Source: a virus. Taken from it: a stretch of 26,052 nt of DNA. The DNA lies in IMG/VR virus record IMGVR_UViG_3300034980_000423, positions 1 through 26,052 of that record; one strand, written 5' to 3'. Both the position numbers and the translations under genes were made by a program. Position 1 is the stretch's first letter. Every line of letters starts with the position of its first letter. Shown piece after piece: positions 13,894-22,800 of this stretch. The notes under the pieces are model-generated. The model was not told the DNA's origin. It saw nothing but the letters and a program-made list of their open reading frames with translations, and searched no databases.

Positions 13894-14244
13894 GTGGCGT
13901 TCACCTACGATGTCACCACGAACCGTGGGAAGGTACGGCTACAGCTAGGAGATACGACAGCGGCGGCCTACGTCTTCGAGGACGCCGAGATCGACTATTT
14001 TCTGGACGCCGGAACCACGGTCAACGGGGCGACAGTCGAAGGGCTGCGGGTCCTCATGGCGGACGCCGCGCTGCGGTCGAAGCTCTACACCCTGAAGGGT
14101 ATGACCTTCGACGATCGCAAGCGTGTCGAAGACCTCGAGCGGCTGGTCAGAATGTATGGGGGCGACATGCCCACCGCATCCGTCACCTACACCGCAACCC
14201 TGCCCATGGATAGCGGCTTCGTTGAGCCTGCCGTGACCTCATAG
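13894..14244 (+). CDS. Head-tail connector protein (gp6-like, putative)
   Basis: GTG at 13894 with a GGGGGCCC run upstream, 116 residues. The N-terminal Y-D-V-T-T-N-R-G-K-V-R-L-Q-L-G-D-T segment followed by F-E-D-A-E-I-D-Y-F-L and helical A-D-A-A-L-R-S-K-L-Y is characteristic of the phage connector family that docks on the portal ring. It is the first gene after the capsid, as expected. Confidence 0.72.
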   Translation: MAFTYDVTTNRGKVRLQLGDTTAAAYVFEDAEIDYFLDAGTTVNGATVEGLRVLMADAALRSKLYTLKGMTFDDRKRVEDLERLVRMYGGDMPTASVTYTATLPMDSGFVEPAVTS

Positions 14245-14256
14245 GACAACGACCGC

Positions 14257-14652
14257 ATGAACACGATCGGCACCGGCACCCTTCACACCGTTCAAAAGGC
14301 AGCGATCACGGCTGATGTTGCGGCGTTGCTGCAGGACACGGTGACCGCGACGAGCGTGGTTGTGGATTCGGTGACGGCGGCCAGCTTCGACGCGGCGCGC
14401 GGCACCTCGGCGCCTTCGACTGCCCAGGTATCGACAACCGGCTGGATGTCTGATCTCGCCTTGCGTGAGATTGTAGAGAGCGGCGGCGCCTACCAGGCTG
14501 GCGATCGTCGTCTGCTCGTACCATCGGCAGACTTCACAACTGCCCCCGAAGTGGGCGCCACCTTTCGCGCGGGCAGTGATCGCTATGCCGTGCTTACCTC
14601 TGAACTTGACCCGCTCGGGCTCTTCTATGAGCTCATCGGGCGCCGAACTTGA
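14257..14652 (+). CDS. Head closure / head-tail joining protein (putative)
   Basis: ATG at 14257, 131 residues. Largely beta-strand prone, with helical N-terminus (K-A-A-I-T-A-D-V-A-A-L-L-Q) and C-terminal D-R-Y-A-V-L-T-S-E-L-D-P-L-G. Size and place between the connector and gp10-like genes fit a head-closure or stopper protein. Family identity is inferred from order and size rather than a diagnostic motif. Confidence 0.5.
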   Translation: MNTIGTGTLHTVQKAAITADVAALLQDTVTATSVVVDSVTAASFDAARGTSAPSTAQVSTTGWMSDLALREIVESGGAYQAGDRRLLVPSADFTTAPEVGATFRAGSDRYAVLTSELDPLGLFYELIGRRT

Positions 14653-14661
14653 GAGTATACA

Positions 14662-15162
14662 ATGGCTGAAATTGTCCGTGGCATCCGCATCAAGGTCACT
14701 CTCACGAGCGTCATTGTGGGCGATGACGCCGCAGAGCAGCGCGTGATCGCTGACTACGATCGAACCTTCACCGATGGCACCGCAGCCGACAACCTTGGGA
14801 ACGCATTCTATGATGCCTCCCGCAACCTGAACGCGGGCGCGGAGGATATTGATCTTGGCGCGGGTGGCGTGACGGACTTCCAAGGGGCGGACATTGTCGC
14901 CACCTCGGTGGGCCTCGTTTGGGCCGAGAACCTGGACACCGACACGGGCGATTGGCTGAAGCTCACCAAGGGCACGACCAACCCGATGACATCCATTCTC
15001 GAGGGCACCGCGCCCAAGCTGACCATCGGGCCGGGCGGGCTGTGCCTGCTCGTGAATCCGGCGGATAAATACACGGCAGCAAACGGCAGCGCCGATACCA
15101 TCGGCTTCGAGACCGCAGACAACACGAATTACAAGCTCTTCATCGGAGTGGACAACGCTTGA
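14662..15162 (+). CDS. Virion structural protein of the neck/decoration beta-protein type
   Basis: ATG at 14662, 166 residues. Features are an N-terminal strand I-R-I-K-V-T-L-T-S, a D-R-T-F-T-D-G-T-A segment, D-L-G-A-G-G-V-T-D-F-Q-G-A, then I-G-P-G-G-L-C-L-L-V-N-P-A. This pattern recalls a common uncharacterised phage virion family located between head and tail genes. It probably forms a beta-sandwich. Its last bases overlap the TTG start of the gp10-like gene. Confidence 0.55.
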   Translation: MAEIVRGIRIKVTLTSVIVGDDAAEQRVIADYDRTFTDGTAADNLGNAFYDASRNLNAGAEDIDLGAGGVTDFQGADIVATSVGLVWAENLDTDTGDWLKLTKGTTNPMTSILEGTAPKLTIGPGGLCLLVNPADKYTAANGSADTIGFETADNTNYKLFIGVDNA

Positions 15163-15677
15163 GCCGAGCAGGACGCCAGGACGGGCCCAGCCTGGAGATC
15201 GACAACGAGCGATTCGCCCGTGCGATCGGGGCGTTCTTGCGTTCCCACATTCCAGACGTGGCATCAGCGTCCGTGCGCAAAATCGCGTTTGATGTGGTGG
15301 CCGAGACACAGAAAGCCCTCAACGGCACCATGGGCGGGCTGCCAAAGCGGATCGATACCGGCCGCCTTCGTGGTGGCTGGCGGGTTGCCCTCGAGAACGG
15401 CGGCCTCCCCACCGCAGGGCTCGCCAGGTCGAGCGCCAACACCTCCGCAGACGGTGACGCGACCGACGAGGGGCGCGGGCATGAGCGCACGATCACGGTG
15501 ACCAACAAGGTGGAGTACGCACCGTTTGTTGAGTTTGGCACGGCCCACATGGCGCCAGGCTTGCACCTGACGCGGGCGCTGCGCGTCACCGCACAGCGAA
15601 TCATTCGGCGCACCTCCCCGGAGAACGTGTCGGGCGAGCTGCGCACCGAGGTAGATCGCGCATGGGCGGCGGGCTGA
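15159..15677 (+). CDS. HK97 gp10-like neck/tail completion protein
   Basis: A TTG start at 15159 overlaps the upstream stop (TTGA), giving 172 residues. The pattern R-I-D-T-G-R-L-R-G-G-W-R-V followed by V-E-Y-A-P-F-V-E-F-G-T (around 124-134), then M-A-P-G-L-H-L-T-R-A is the signature of the HK97 gp10 family, which attaches or completes the tail. TTG is uncommon but no better start preserves the N-terminus. It overlaps the next gene by one base (TGATG). Confidence 0.85.
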   Translation: MSRAGRQDGPSLEIDNERFARAIGAFLRSHIPDVASASVRKIAFDVVAETQKALNGTMGGLPKRIDTGRLRGGWRVALENGGLPTAGLARSSANTSADGDATDEGRGHERTITVTNKVEYAPFVEFGTAHMAPGLHLTRALRVTAQRIIRRTSPENVSGELRTEVDRAWAAG

Positions 15678-16174
15678 TGGCTATCCACGGATCTCAGCGG
15701 TGGCAGAACGTCAAGGCAACGACGTTTACGCACCTCGATGGGCTCACGGTCTCGGGTGCGCCTACGTGGGTCTATGAGGGGCAGGCGCGCGGCCAGGCAA
15801 AGCGGGGGGCCCTGTGGTGTCGCGCAACCCTGTTGCCTGTATCAGAGACCTTGATGGGCCTATGGGACAGCACAGCACGAGCTCTTCACGAGTCGTTGAT
15901 ACTCGCGATCGATGTCTTCCAGCAGGACGGCAGCGCCCAAGACCAGATCGACACCTACGCGATCGACGCGGCGGTGGATGATCTCCGGTTCGAGCTCACA
16001 GCGCTCGGGCTACCTCTCAAGGATTACGCAGCCGACCCCGACGCTCCATCAACCCTGACGGGGCACGGGATCCGGTTCACGACCGTCACCCGCTCGGATC
16101 GAATGAGGGGCGACGGTTACGATCGCGTCCAGCTTCGGGCGTCCGCCTACTACTTCGCACAGCACGCCCTCTAG
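15677..16174 (+). CDS. Tail terminator candidate
   Basis: ATG at 15677 overlaps the upstream stop (TGATG); a further ATG at 15662 is in frame. The 165-residue protein mixes strands and helices, with no membrane segment. Genes located between gp10-like and tail tube proteins usually encode the tail terminator that caps the tube, and length is compatible. No diagnostic motif is recognised, so the call is positional. Confidence 0.5.
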   Translation: MAIHGSQRWQNVKATTFTHLDGLTVSGAPTWVYEGQARGQAKRGALWCRATLLPVSETLMGLWDSTARALHESLILAIDVFQQDGSAQDQIDTYAIDAAVDDLRFELTALGLPLKDYAADPDAPSTLTGHGIRFTTVTRSDRMRGDGYDRVQLRASAYYFAQHAL

Positions 16175-16182
16175 GGGATCTC

Positions 16183-16683
16183 ATGGCCAATCTTGACAGC
16201 TCCATTGCCTTCTCGAAGGTCGATATCACCTCCCTCATTATCGAAGAGGGGGGCGCTACACAGCTCACGCTCACGCTCACTCAGTCCACCCTGACATGGA
16301 CCCGCACGGGCCAGGGCTACGCAGAGGTGCGCGAGAACGGTCAGCACCTTGGGACGCCACAGGCGCGGCTCACCGATGACGGTACGATCTCCCTGTCTCT
16401 CGACCTGGCGATCTCCTCGTTCAAGGGCAGCGCCAACGTCCACCCCTATGAAGCGTTTACGCACACCGGAAACGCTTCGAGCTGGACCACGACCGGCGCG
16501 GGCGACAAGAAGATGCTCAAGCTCATCGCCACCTACAACAGCACCGCAGGCGGCGGCGGCTCTCAGACCGTCACGTTCGCGAATTGCATCGTGGATAGCG
16601 TCGACGCGAAAGAAGTGGGCGACGGCCTGATCGGCATGTCTGTCAGTATGACCGACCTCGAGAACGAGCCGACGATCGCTTGA
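16183..16683 (+). CDS. Major tail (tube) protein
   Basis: ATG at 16183 after GGGGA, 166 residues. Beta-rich, with T-L-T-L-T-Q-S-T-L-T-W-T-R-T-G and a C-terminal strand pair (V-T-F-A-N-C-I-V-D-S, S-V-S-M-T-D-L-E-N). It directly precedes a GC hairpin and the frameshifting tail-chaperone genes, the standard position for the tube subunit. No Ig-like extension is present. The hairpin after it fits a need for higher expression of this subunit than of genes downstream. Confidence 0.72.
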   Translation: MANLDSSIAFSKVDITSLIIEEGGATQLTLTLTQSTLTWTRTGQGYAEVRENGQHLGTPQARLTDDGTISLSLDLAISSFKGSANVHPYEAFTHTGNASSWTTTGAGDKKMLKLIATYNSTAGGGGSQTVTFANCIVDSVDAKEVGDGLIGMSVSMTDLENEPTIA

Positions 16684-16692
16684 CCCGGGCTC

Positions 16693-16725
16693 CGGGCCCC
16701 TCGGGGAGATTCCCCCCGGGGCTCG
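16693..16725 (+). terminator. GC-rich hairpin between tail tube and tail-chaperone genes
   Basis: Bases 16693-16707 pair with 16711-16725 around a GAT loop, through about 13 pairs (one G-T) with two internal mismatches. It starts nine bases after the tube stop. There is no T-run, so partial termination or 3'-end stabilisation of the abundant tube transcript is more likely than full termination. Confidence 0.6.
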
Positions 16726-16758
16726 TGGTCCTCACCCCTGGATGCCTGGAGGGAACCC

Positions 16759-17193
16759 ATGCGCAGCCGATTTACCAAGACCAGACGCCCCAGCGAAACG
16801 CTTTCATTTCAGCGCGACGATGAGATCGTGGAGCTTACGGTGTATGCGATACCCCTGGGTCTCGACGTTGTGCTGGAGGAAGCGATCCCCGATAGCCACT
16901 TCATCAACAGCAAGCGCACCAAGATGGAGGGGCTAGACGCTGCTCGGCAGCGCGAGCAATTCATGTATGCCACACTTGGGGTGTGCATGGACCCGGACGA
17001 ATTCGACGCGAAGCGCCCGAAGGGGTCGAAGCCGGGAGCATGGAAGGCATACGCTCACGCACTGCGCGAAGAGTTCACGGCGGCGGGCTTCGTCGATGGC
17101 GATATCGTGCGCCTCGGGGCGGCGATCAAAAGGCTCACCCACACATCGCGCCCCGCAGAGATCGAGGACATCGAAGACGCGGCGGGAAACTGA
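16759..17193 (+). CDS. Tail assembly chaperone, short form (gpG-like)
   Basis: ATG at 16759 with GGAGGG six bases upstream; 144 residues. The protein is acidic and helical after a basic N-terminus, ending E-D-I-E-D-A-A-G-N just before TGA. Its place between tube and tape-measure genes, together with an in-register GGGAAAC heptamer at the last two codons, identifies it as the short product of a G/GT-type pair. These chaperones bind the tape measure and recruit tube subunits, and are not in the virion. It may be that most ribosomes make this form. Confidence 0.85.
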   Translation: MRSRFTKTRRPSETLSFQRDDEIVELTVYAIPLGLDVVLEEAIPDSHFINSKRTKMEGLDAARQREQFMYATLGVCMDPDEFDAKRPKGSKPGAWKAYAHALREEFTAAGFVDGDIVRLGAAIKRLTHTSRPAEIEDIEDAAGN

Positions 17194-17211
17194 CGGGCCC
17201 CGCAGGGGGCT
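17184..17211 (+). promoter_or_regulatory. Programmed -1 ribosomal frameshift site
   Basis: The heptamer G-GGA-AAC at 17184-17190 matches X-XXY-YYZ in the zero frame (codons gcG GGA AAC), and the stop codon follows at 17191-17193. GCCCC (17197-17201) and GGGGC (17206-17210) form a GC stem with loop GCAG, plus a possible G-T pair (17196/17211), five to six bases after the heptamer. Slippery site, spacing and structure are all as in characterised frameshift signals. Confidence 0.88.
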
Positions 17212-17483
17212 ACACCGTCAAGGCTCTGGACATGATGATCTGCGAGCGGCTCCACATCCCCGATCCTGCTCTCCTGATGGAGTGGCGCCCCGGTTTGCTG
17301 TGCAAGTGGAGGGGCCATCTTCTCAATCAGGCGCGTGGGTCATACGGGCGGCAGGTTGCCCCAGAGGCGCCCCCGACGCTCACCGCAGAGCAGGCGGTGG
17401 GCATGGTCCACCGGAACCGGCAGCGCGCAGCGGAGGGGCTCCCGTCCCTGTCGATCGCTGAGTATGCGCGCGGGGATCGCTGA
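17190..17483 (+). CDS. Tail assembly chaperone frameshift extension (gpT-like), made as 241-aa fusion
   Basis: This segment is in the -1 frame relative to the short chaperone and lacks its own clear start and ribosome-binding site close to its beginning. After the slip it reads L-T-G-P-A-G-G-Y-T-V and continues for 97 codons to TGA at 17481-17483. Joined with the 144 residues upstream it yields a 241-residue fusion. It contains L-D-M-M-I-C-E-R-L-H-I-P and E-Q-A-V-G-M-V-H-R-N-R. In lambda-like phages the T extension bridges tape measure and tube protein. Its stop overlaps the tape-measure ATG (TGATG). Confidence 0.85.
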   Translation: MTGPAGGYTVKALDMMICERLHIPDPALLMEWRPGLLCKWRGHLLNQARGSYGRQVAPEAPPTLTAEQAVGMVHRNRQRAAEGLPSLSIAEYARGDR

Positions 17484-19453
17484 TGGCTCTCGCAGACGAA
17501 CTGCAGTTCAAGGTGGGCCTCGACCTCTCGGGGTTCCAGCGCGGCCTAAGAGGCGCACAGGGTCAGCTCTCACGCTGGGGCGTGACGGCTGCTCGAGCGT
17601 TCGCTGGCGTGGCATCTGCGGCGGCTGGTGTGGGGGCGGTGGTCACAGCGATCGGCGTGTCTGCGGTCAAGACGGGCGCTGAGTTCGAGTCGCTTGAGAC
17701 GCAGCTAGGGACGCTCCTTGGCGGCGCCGAGGCGGGCGCAAAGCGGATGGAGGAGATCTTCGCGTTTGCGACATCCACCCCGTTTGAACTTACCGATCTC
17801 GTCGAGGCGGAGGTCAATCTAAGAGCGCTGGGGCTCGCGGCTGACGAGGTGCTACCGCTGGTGGCGGACTTCGCAGGGGCTATGGGTGTCGACATTCCAC
17901 AAGCTGCCGTCGAGGTGGGCCGGGCGATGCAGTTCGGCGCGGGCGCAGTGGAGACCATCGCAGGGCGGGCGCTACGGGCGCAGGTGGAGCTACGCACCGG
18001 AACCGACGCGCTAAAGATGAGTACCGAGGAATTCCGCGAAGAGCTCACCAAGACGCTCACCGATCCCGATGGGATTTTCGCGGGAGGGACTCAGAAGCTA
18101 GCAGCGACCTTCGACGGCTTGTTGTCCAACCTCTCGGATCAGTGGACGGCGTTTAAAAAGGACGTGGCTGATGCGGGACTCTTCGACGGTGTAAAAGCAG
18201 CGCTTCGTGAAACGCTCGTGATCATCAACGAGAACCGCGCAGGGACACAGAGTTGGGCCGAAGACATCGGGATCGGGGTCCTCGCATCGTTTCAAATGCT
18301 GATCCAGGCGGGCGGTACGCTCGTAGATTGGGCCACAGGGTTCAAGCTGGTGTGGACGGGGATCGGGGTCCTCGTTGATGAGATCTTCCTGTCCTGGCTA
18401 TCGTTTGCTGGAAAGATGACGCAGGCTTGGAAATTCTGGTTTGAGATCTTCGACGCTATCAACCCGATCGCAGCCAAGGCGGTGGATCTGCTGAATGACG
18501 CAGATCTCATCTTCACGGAGCTTGGCAGGACGGCGGAAGAGTCAGCGACGAGGGGCGCGGCCTCCATGGTCGAGCTCACAAACGAGCTCGGCGCGGGCGC
18601 TGAGGCTGCTGAGAGGCTGAACACTGCGATCGACATGCGCAACAAGGGGACGTTCGCGGATATCGTCGGGCCGTCTGTGGGCGGTGGGGCGCCTGTGGGC
18701 GGCGGGGTGGATCTGTCCATGACAGCGGGCGGCGGCGACGATGCGGGCGCCGCGCTTGACGGCGTGACAGACGATCTTGATGACGTGTTGTCTGACCTGG
18801 ACGACGTTGGTGCGAGCCTCGACGACACGCTGTCAGATCTGGACATCTTCGTAAACCGGATCAAGGCGATCCCCATGATCGCGGCTACCGCAGCGTCTCA
18901 GACGTTTGGGGCTCTTTCGTCTATGGGCAGGCTGGCGGCTGATAGCCTCTCCGAGAGCAACGCCAAAGCGGCGCGAAAATGGATGAAATTCGCAGCGGCA
19001 GCGGCGATCTTCCAGGCTACGATCGACGCCGCTGTGGCTATTGGCAAGGGATACGCCCAGCTCGGGCCGATCGGCGGATCGGTGGCGGCGGTTGGAACGG
19101 CTGCTGTGTTTGCTGGCCAGGTGTTCAACGCGATCAATTCAGCGAAGATCCCAGAGTTCGACGACACGCCAGGAGTCATGCGGGCGGATGGTCGGCAGAT
19201 GGTCTCTCTGCATGGCGAAGACAAATTCGCAGCGGCGAAGAGCACAGACGATCTGTTGCTTCAGGTGCTCGCGCTGATGTCCTCCGAGCGGGGATCGGCT
19301 GGTGGCACGGCGCCCCAGCTCCCGCCCGTGTCGGTCTCTTACAAGCACCTCGATCGGCAATTTGCCGATGATATGGCGATGGGTGGCCGGATCCGAACAT
19401 CGGTCACACGCGCAGCCAGGCAAGGCGGGCGCGCTGGTCAGGGGGCTATGTAG
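17483..19453 (+). CDS. Tape measure protein
   Basis: ATG at 17483 overlapping the chaperone stop, 656 residues. The N-terminal L-Q-F-K-V-G-L-D-L-S-G-F-Q-R-G-L pattern is typical of tape measures. Hydrophobic stretches lie at about 38-62, 263-312 and 500-550. The region between is helical, with a glycine-rich hinge (about 395-425) and a D/L-rich heptad-like stretch (430-460). It spans the tail lumen, fixes tail length, and its hydrophobic parts may help DNA pass the membrane. At roughly 0.15 nm per residue the tail would be close to 100 nm. No lytic transglycosylase or peptidase motif is recognised. Confidence 0.9.
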   Translation: MALADELQFKVGLDLSGFQRGLRGAQGQLSRWGVTAARAFAGVASAAAGVGAVVTAIGVSAVKTGAEFESLETQLGTLLGGAEAGAKRMEEIFAFATSTPFELTDLVEAEVNLRALGLAADEVLPLVADFAGAMGVDIPQAAVEVGRAMQFGAGAVETIAGRALRAQVELRTGTDALKMSTEEFREELTKTLTDPDGIFAGGTQKLAATFDGLLSNLSDQWTAFKKDVADAGLFDGVKAALRETLVIINENRAGTQSWAEDIGIGVLASFQMLIQAGGTLVDWATGFKLVWTGIGVLVDEIFLSWLSFAGKMTQAWKFWFEIFDAINPIAAKAVDLLNDADLIFTELGRTAEESATRGAASMVELTNELGAGAEAAERLNTAIDMRNKGTFADIVGPSVGGGAPVGGGVDLSMTAGGGDDAGAALDGVTDDLDDVLSDLDDVGASLDDTLSDLDIFVNRIKAIPMIAATAASQTFGALSSMGRLAADSLSESNAKAARKWMKFAAAAAIFQATIDAAVAIGKGYAQLGPIGGSVAAVGTAAVFAGQVFNAINSAKIPEFDDTPGVMRADGRQMVSLHGEDKFAAAKSTDDLLLQVLALMSSERGSAGGTAPQLPPVSVSYKHLDRQFADDMAMGGRIRTSVTRAARQGGRAGQGAM

Positions 19454-22400
19454 TGGCAAGCGATCTCTCAACCGATCTCCCGTATCTTCGAGGGCTCGGG
19501 CTCGCGGACACCCGGCTAGCGCCTACCACGGCGCTATGGAGCTCCGAGGCCAGCGTGGGAGAGCAGGACCCCACACCAGGGGAGGCCGTTCCACAGCAGA
19601 CAACCTCTAGGATGCTGCTGCGTCCGTCAGGCACACAGTCCGCAGCGGGAGCGCTCACGATTCAAACGCTCACCGCTGGCCATCCGCGACCCGGTCAAGG
19701 CGGGTTCGGCTTCACAAAGGGCGGCGTGACATACGGTCACGATGTCCCGAACTCTATCAGCTTCTACGAAGCGATCGAGATCACAGACGGCGGCGCGGGC
19801 TACGCGCGGCGGGCGGCGCTGTACCCTGACGCGGTGGGCCTGGACAATGACGCCGCTGTGGTGGTGGTACACGCTCGGGATGTGGTGGCGTCGGTCACGT
19901 CGTACAAGGTCAGCGCCTACGTCCGATCGACGGCGGGCGCGTGGGCGTCTGCGGTGACGCTTTACACCACGAATACGGCGCCCCCCACCAGCCCTTCTAC
20001 AATGCACTTTCACCCGTGCGTGGCCGACCTCGGTGACGGCGTGGTCATCTGTGCCCATTGGGTGTACGACACCGTAAATAACGAAGCGAACATCCGAGTA
20101 CACCGATCGACGGATTCCGGCGCAACGTGGGCGGCTCTCTCGCGGTGGGCGCTCGAGTCATCGATCGATGTGAGCACATACACGCCGGGCAAGATGCGGA
20201 TGGCCAATAAGGGCGATCAGGTCGTGATCATGGCAGCGATCAAGAAGCCAGGGGCGACGACATACGCAGACCAGATCGGACAGTTCGCATCGGATTCGCG
20301 CGGGCGATTCTTTGAGAAGATCGAGTTCTACAACAACTCGGAGGCCGCCGTCTTCGGGTTCGGGGGCGTGGTTACCGTGGATGCGGGCTTTATGGTCGCC
20401 TATTGGCAATCAATCGGCGCGGCGTCCACGCTGTATGTTCGGACATTGGGGACCGCTGCTAGTCCATTCAGCGAGGCAGAAGATGTTGACACGGGACAGG
20501 GCCCAGGCAATTTCGCGACATACACCACGGGTCCGATATCAATTCTGAGTTCCGACGTTGACGTGGTTGTTGATGACTCGGGCGCCGTGTTTGCGTATGT
20601 GCGTGACGCTGGCAGCAACGAGGGAACGCTCATCAGATCCCATGACATGGGCGCCACATGGGTAAACGTGGGCAAGAACAATGGCCGCACCTATGGGACG
20701 TGGTGGAACTCGCTTGTAACGACGGCAGCGCCTGTCAATTATGCAGCCATGGTTACCCATGGCCGGGCGCAAATCGTCTGCAACGCTACGCTTGGGACGA
20801 GTTCGTTTGATGACTCCCTGTTTAGCTTGCATCTTGGCGGATGGTCTTCCGTCAACCTCCCTGGGTACGTGGAGCATCAGCGCGATGACAAGCGGGTGGC
20901 GATCGGGAATCTCACCTGGGCACCGTGGGAACTCCCCGAGAATTGTTCATGGACGAAGACGGGCGCGGCAGCAACGACGCTCGAGGCCGATAAGATGGAC
21001 ATCACATCGTCGTCGAACCCTGGGCACTACGCGCCAACAACGGCCCCAAGCGGCACGGTATCCGAAGGGATCACGGTACTGGTAGCGTTCCGCGTGACCT
21101 CTGGGGGCTCGCAGACAATCGCCCAAGCTGGGATCCGGCTAACTCTGGATGACAACGTCAAGGACTACCAAGTCACGATTCGCGCGAATGGGTCAGGGTT
21201 CACGCTCTACGACAACCTTGGTACACCTGCCACATTGGCGACGGTTGCGCAGAACATGGGCGCCCCGGTTTGGTTTCTGGTCAGCATGAACGACGGAAAC
21301 GTGTCGGCCTGGTACCGGGCGGGCGGCGTGTCTGATGCGTGGGCGTGGACTGAGATCGTTAGCGATCAAAGCGTTCAGGATGGCGGCGGCGGCGTGAACT
21401 CTGGCGCGAACAATTTTCAGTTTGGCCACCTCGTTTCCAGTTCGTCAACGTCCTCCGATTGGTACTGGGCTTCAGTTGTATCGGATGAATACAACGGAGG
21501 CGGAAACACCCTTGGATCTGGCCAGGTGTCGCCCGATGAACTGTTCCCAAGGTTCTACGGTGGTGCGGGGCGGCGCCTATATGTCAACGACGGAGTCAGG
21601 ATCACCGCCCTCTCTGGCCCAGCCGACGAGGGCGACCAATTCCAGATCGACGCCGGATCACGTTTCGAGGTGGAGCGCCTTTTTTACAGGTACTCCCCAC
21701 ACCGTCGCGCGGGTTGGCGTTCTCTCGCAGCCACGCCCATCGCACAGCAGGACATCCCGCTAGTCTATGACTCGACCTTGACGGCCTCGGGGCAGGAAAC
21801 GAAGCCCCCGAGCGATACCGTCGCATTCGTCATCACAGACGCCAGCTTCAGAGACTTCGAGATCTGGGGCTATACGTCGGGCGCATGGGTGAGCCTGTTT
21901 AGCGGTACCACGGTGCTCACAACAGGCGAGCTCGACCGATCGGGAACCACCGTTGCTGCAGGCGCGGCGCACACAAGCCCCCCGAACCTGTGGCCAGGCG
22001 AGCTGAACGGCGGCACCGTGCGCCTGATTGACGGCACACCCAAGGACGTGGTGCGCTCCATCGTGAGCCATACCGGCGGATCCTTCATGGCAAGCGGCAG
22101 CGGTCAGCAGGTCAAGATCGAGATCGAGGGTGCGCTGGCTACCGACCCCACCACAGGCAACAACACGTGCGAGGTATGGAGTCCGCACACATGCGTAGTC
22201 ATCAACCTCAAGGGGGTCGACTATGCCGGGTTCCGGTTGCGCATCCCAGCTCAGACCACAGCGACGGGCGATGCTCGGGCCACGTTGTTTGGTGTCTACA
22301 ACGTGGCTCCGTTCGGGTTCATGGATAGCCGCGGATGGTCCGAAGGGGTGATCCCCGGGGCGGCTCTGTCGGCACAAGATGACGGCGTCGAGGTGCCGGT

Positions 22401-22800
22401 GTATCAATCGCCAGGGCGGCGCGTGGTATCGCTGAAGTTTGGCGATGCTATGGATCTCACCCAGTTCAATGCGACATCCGCGCCCGATTACATCGAAGCC
22501 ACCGCGAACGCGGGCGGCGAGCCCATCGCGCAGCGGCATGACACGTTGTTGAAGCTCTCGGGGTGGTTGCGCGCCATGGACAACACCGATCCCGTGCTGT
22601 GGCTCCCGCGCCTGGACTACATCGCCAGCGGCAGCGATACCACGCAGCTATTTAGGTGGGGGCGTGAGTTCATGCTGTGCACGCTTACGAGCGGTTTGAC
22701 GTTTACGCACACGGATGGGCGATACCTGGGCACATCGTCAGGGGCGCGTCACGGTGAGCTCGTGAGCGGTGACGGGATCACCCTCCGAGAGATCACATAG
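19453..22800 (+). CDS. Large tail-tip/receptor-binding protein with Asp-box propeller and lectin-like region
   Basis: GTG at 19453 overlapping the tape-measure stop, 1115 residues. Two sialidase-type Asp boxes, S-T-D-S-G-A-T-W (219-226) and S-H-D-M-G-A-T-W (396-403), lie in a beta-rich region of about 100-470, consistent with a beta-propeller. About 490-690 looks like a concanavalin/LamG-like beta-sandwich (C-S-W-T-K-T-G, then W-F-L-V-S-M-N-D-G-N-V-S-A-W). The remainder is beta-rich tail-tip type. Asp boxes occur in glycan-binding or -cleaving propellers, so surface-glycan recognition is likely. Sialidase catalytic arginines and the Tyr/Glu pair were not identified, so enzyme activity is not claimed. 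Confidence 0.75.
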   Translation: MASDLSTDLPYLRGLGLADTRLAPTTALWSSEASVGEQDPTPGEAVPQQTTSRMLLRPSGTQSAAGALTIQTLTAGHPRPGQGGFGFTKGGVTYGHDVPNSISFYEAIEITDGGAGYARRAALYPDAVGLDNDAAVVVVHARDVVASVTSYKVSAYVRSTAGAWASAVTLYTTNTAPPTSPSTMHFHPCVADLGDGVVICAHWVYDTVNNEANIRVHRSTDSGATWAALSRWALESSIDVSTYTPGKMRMANKGDQVVIMAAIKKPGATTYADQIGQFASDSRGRFFEKIEFYNNSEAAVFGFGGVVTVDAGFMVAYWQSIGAASTLYVRTLGTAASPFSEAEDVDTGQGPGNFATYTTGPISILSSDVDVVVDDSGAVFAYVRDAGSNEGTLIRSHDMGATWVNVGKNNGRTYGTWWNSLVTTAAPVNYAAMVTHGRAQIVCNATLGTSSFDDSLFSLHLGGWSSVNLPGYVEHQRDDKRVAIGNLTWAPWELPENCSWTKTGAAATTLEADKMDITSSSNPGHYAPTTAPSGTVSEGITVLVAFRVTSGGSQTIAQAGIRLTLDDNVKDYQVTIRANGSGFTLYDNLGTPATLATVAQNMGAPVWFLVSMNDGNVSAWYRAGGVSDAWAWTEIVSDQSVQDGGGGVNSGANNFQFGHLVSSSSTSSDWYWASVVSDEYNGGGNTLGSGQVSPDELFPRFYGGAGRRLYVNDGVRITALSGPADEGDQFQIDAGSRFEVERLFYRYSPHRRAGWRSLAATPIAQQDIPLVYDSTLTASGQETKPPSDTVAFVITDASFRDFEIWGYTSGAWVSLFSGTTVLTTGELDRSGTTVAAGAAHTSPPNLWPGELNGGTVRLIDGTPKDVVRSIVSHTGGSFMASGSGQQVKIEIEGALATDPTTGNNTCEVWSPHTCVVINLKGVDYAGFRLRIPAQTTATGDARATLFGVYNVAPFGFMDSRGWSEGVIPGAALSAQDDGVEVPVYQSPGRRVVSLKFGDAMDLTQFNATSAPDYIEATANAGGEPIAQRHDTLLKLSGWLRAMDNTDPVLWLPRLDYIASGSDTTQLFRWGREFMLCTLTSGLTFTHTDGRYLGTSSGARHGELVSGDGITLREIT

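Noticed and set aside
12879-13904. 341-codon reverse frame opposite the major capsid gene
   Set aside because: Mirror of the capsid coding frame with no ribosome-binding site. The forward product is clearly capsid-like.
14239-15309. 356-codon reverse frame across connector, closure and virion-protein genes
   Set aside because: It crosses three well-ordered forward genes with their own starts; its Arg/His/Gly-rich product is typical of an antisense shadow.
21760-22539. 259-codon reverse frame inside the tail-tip gene
   Set aside because: Antisense shadow. The forward gene is continuous and carries recognisable Asp boxes.
19453-22800. Active sialidase
   Set aside because: Asp boxes alone are structural. 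The catalytic arginine triad and Tyr/Glu pair were not identified, so only a propeller-like fold is proposed.
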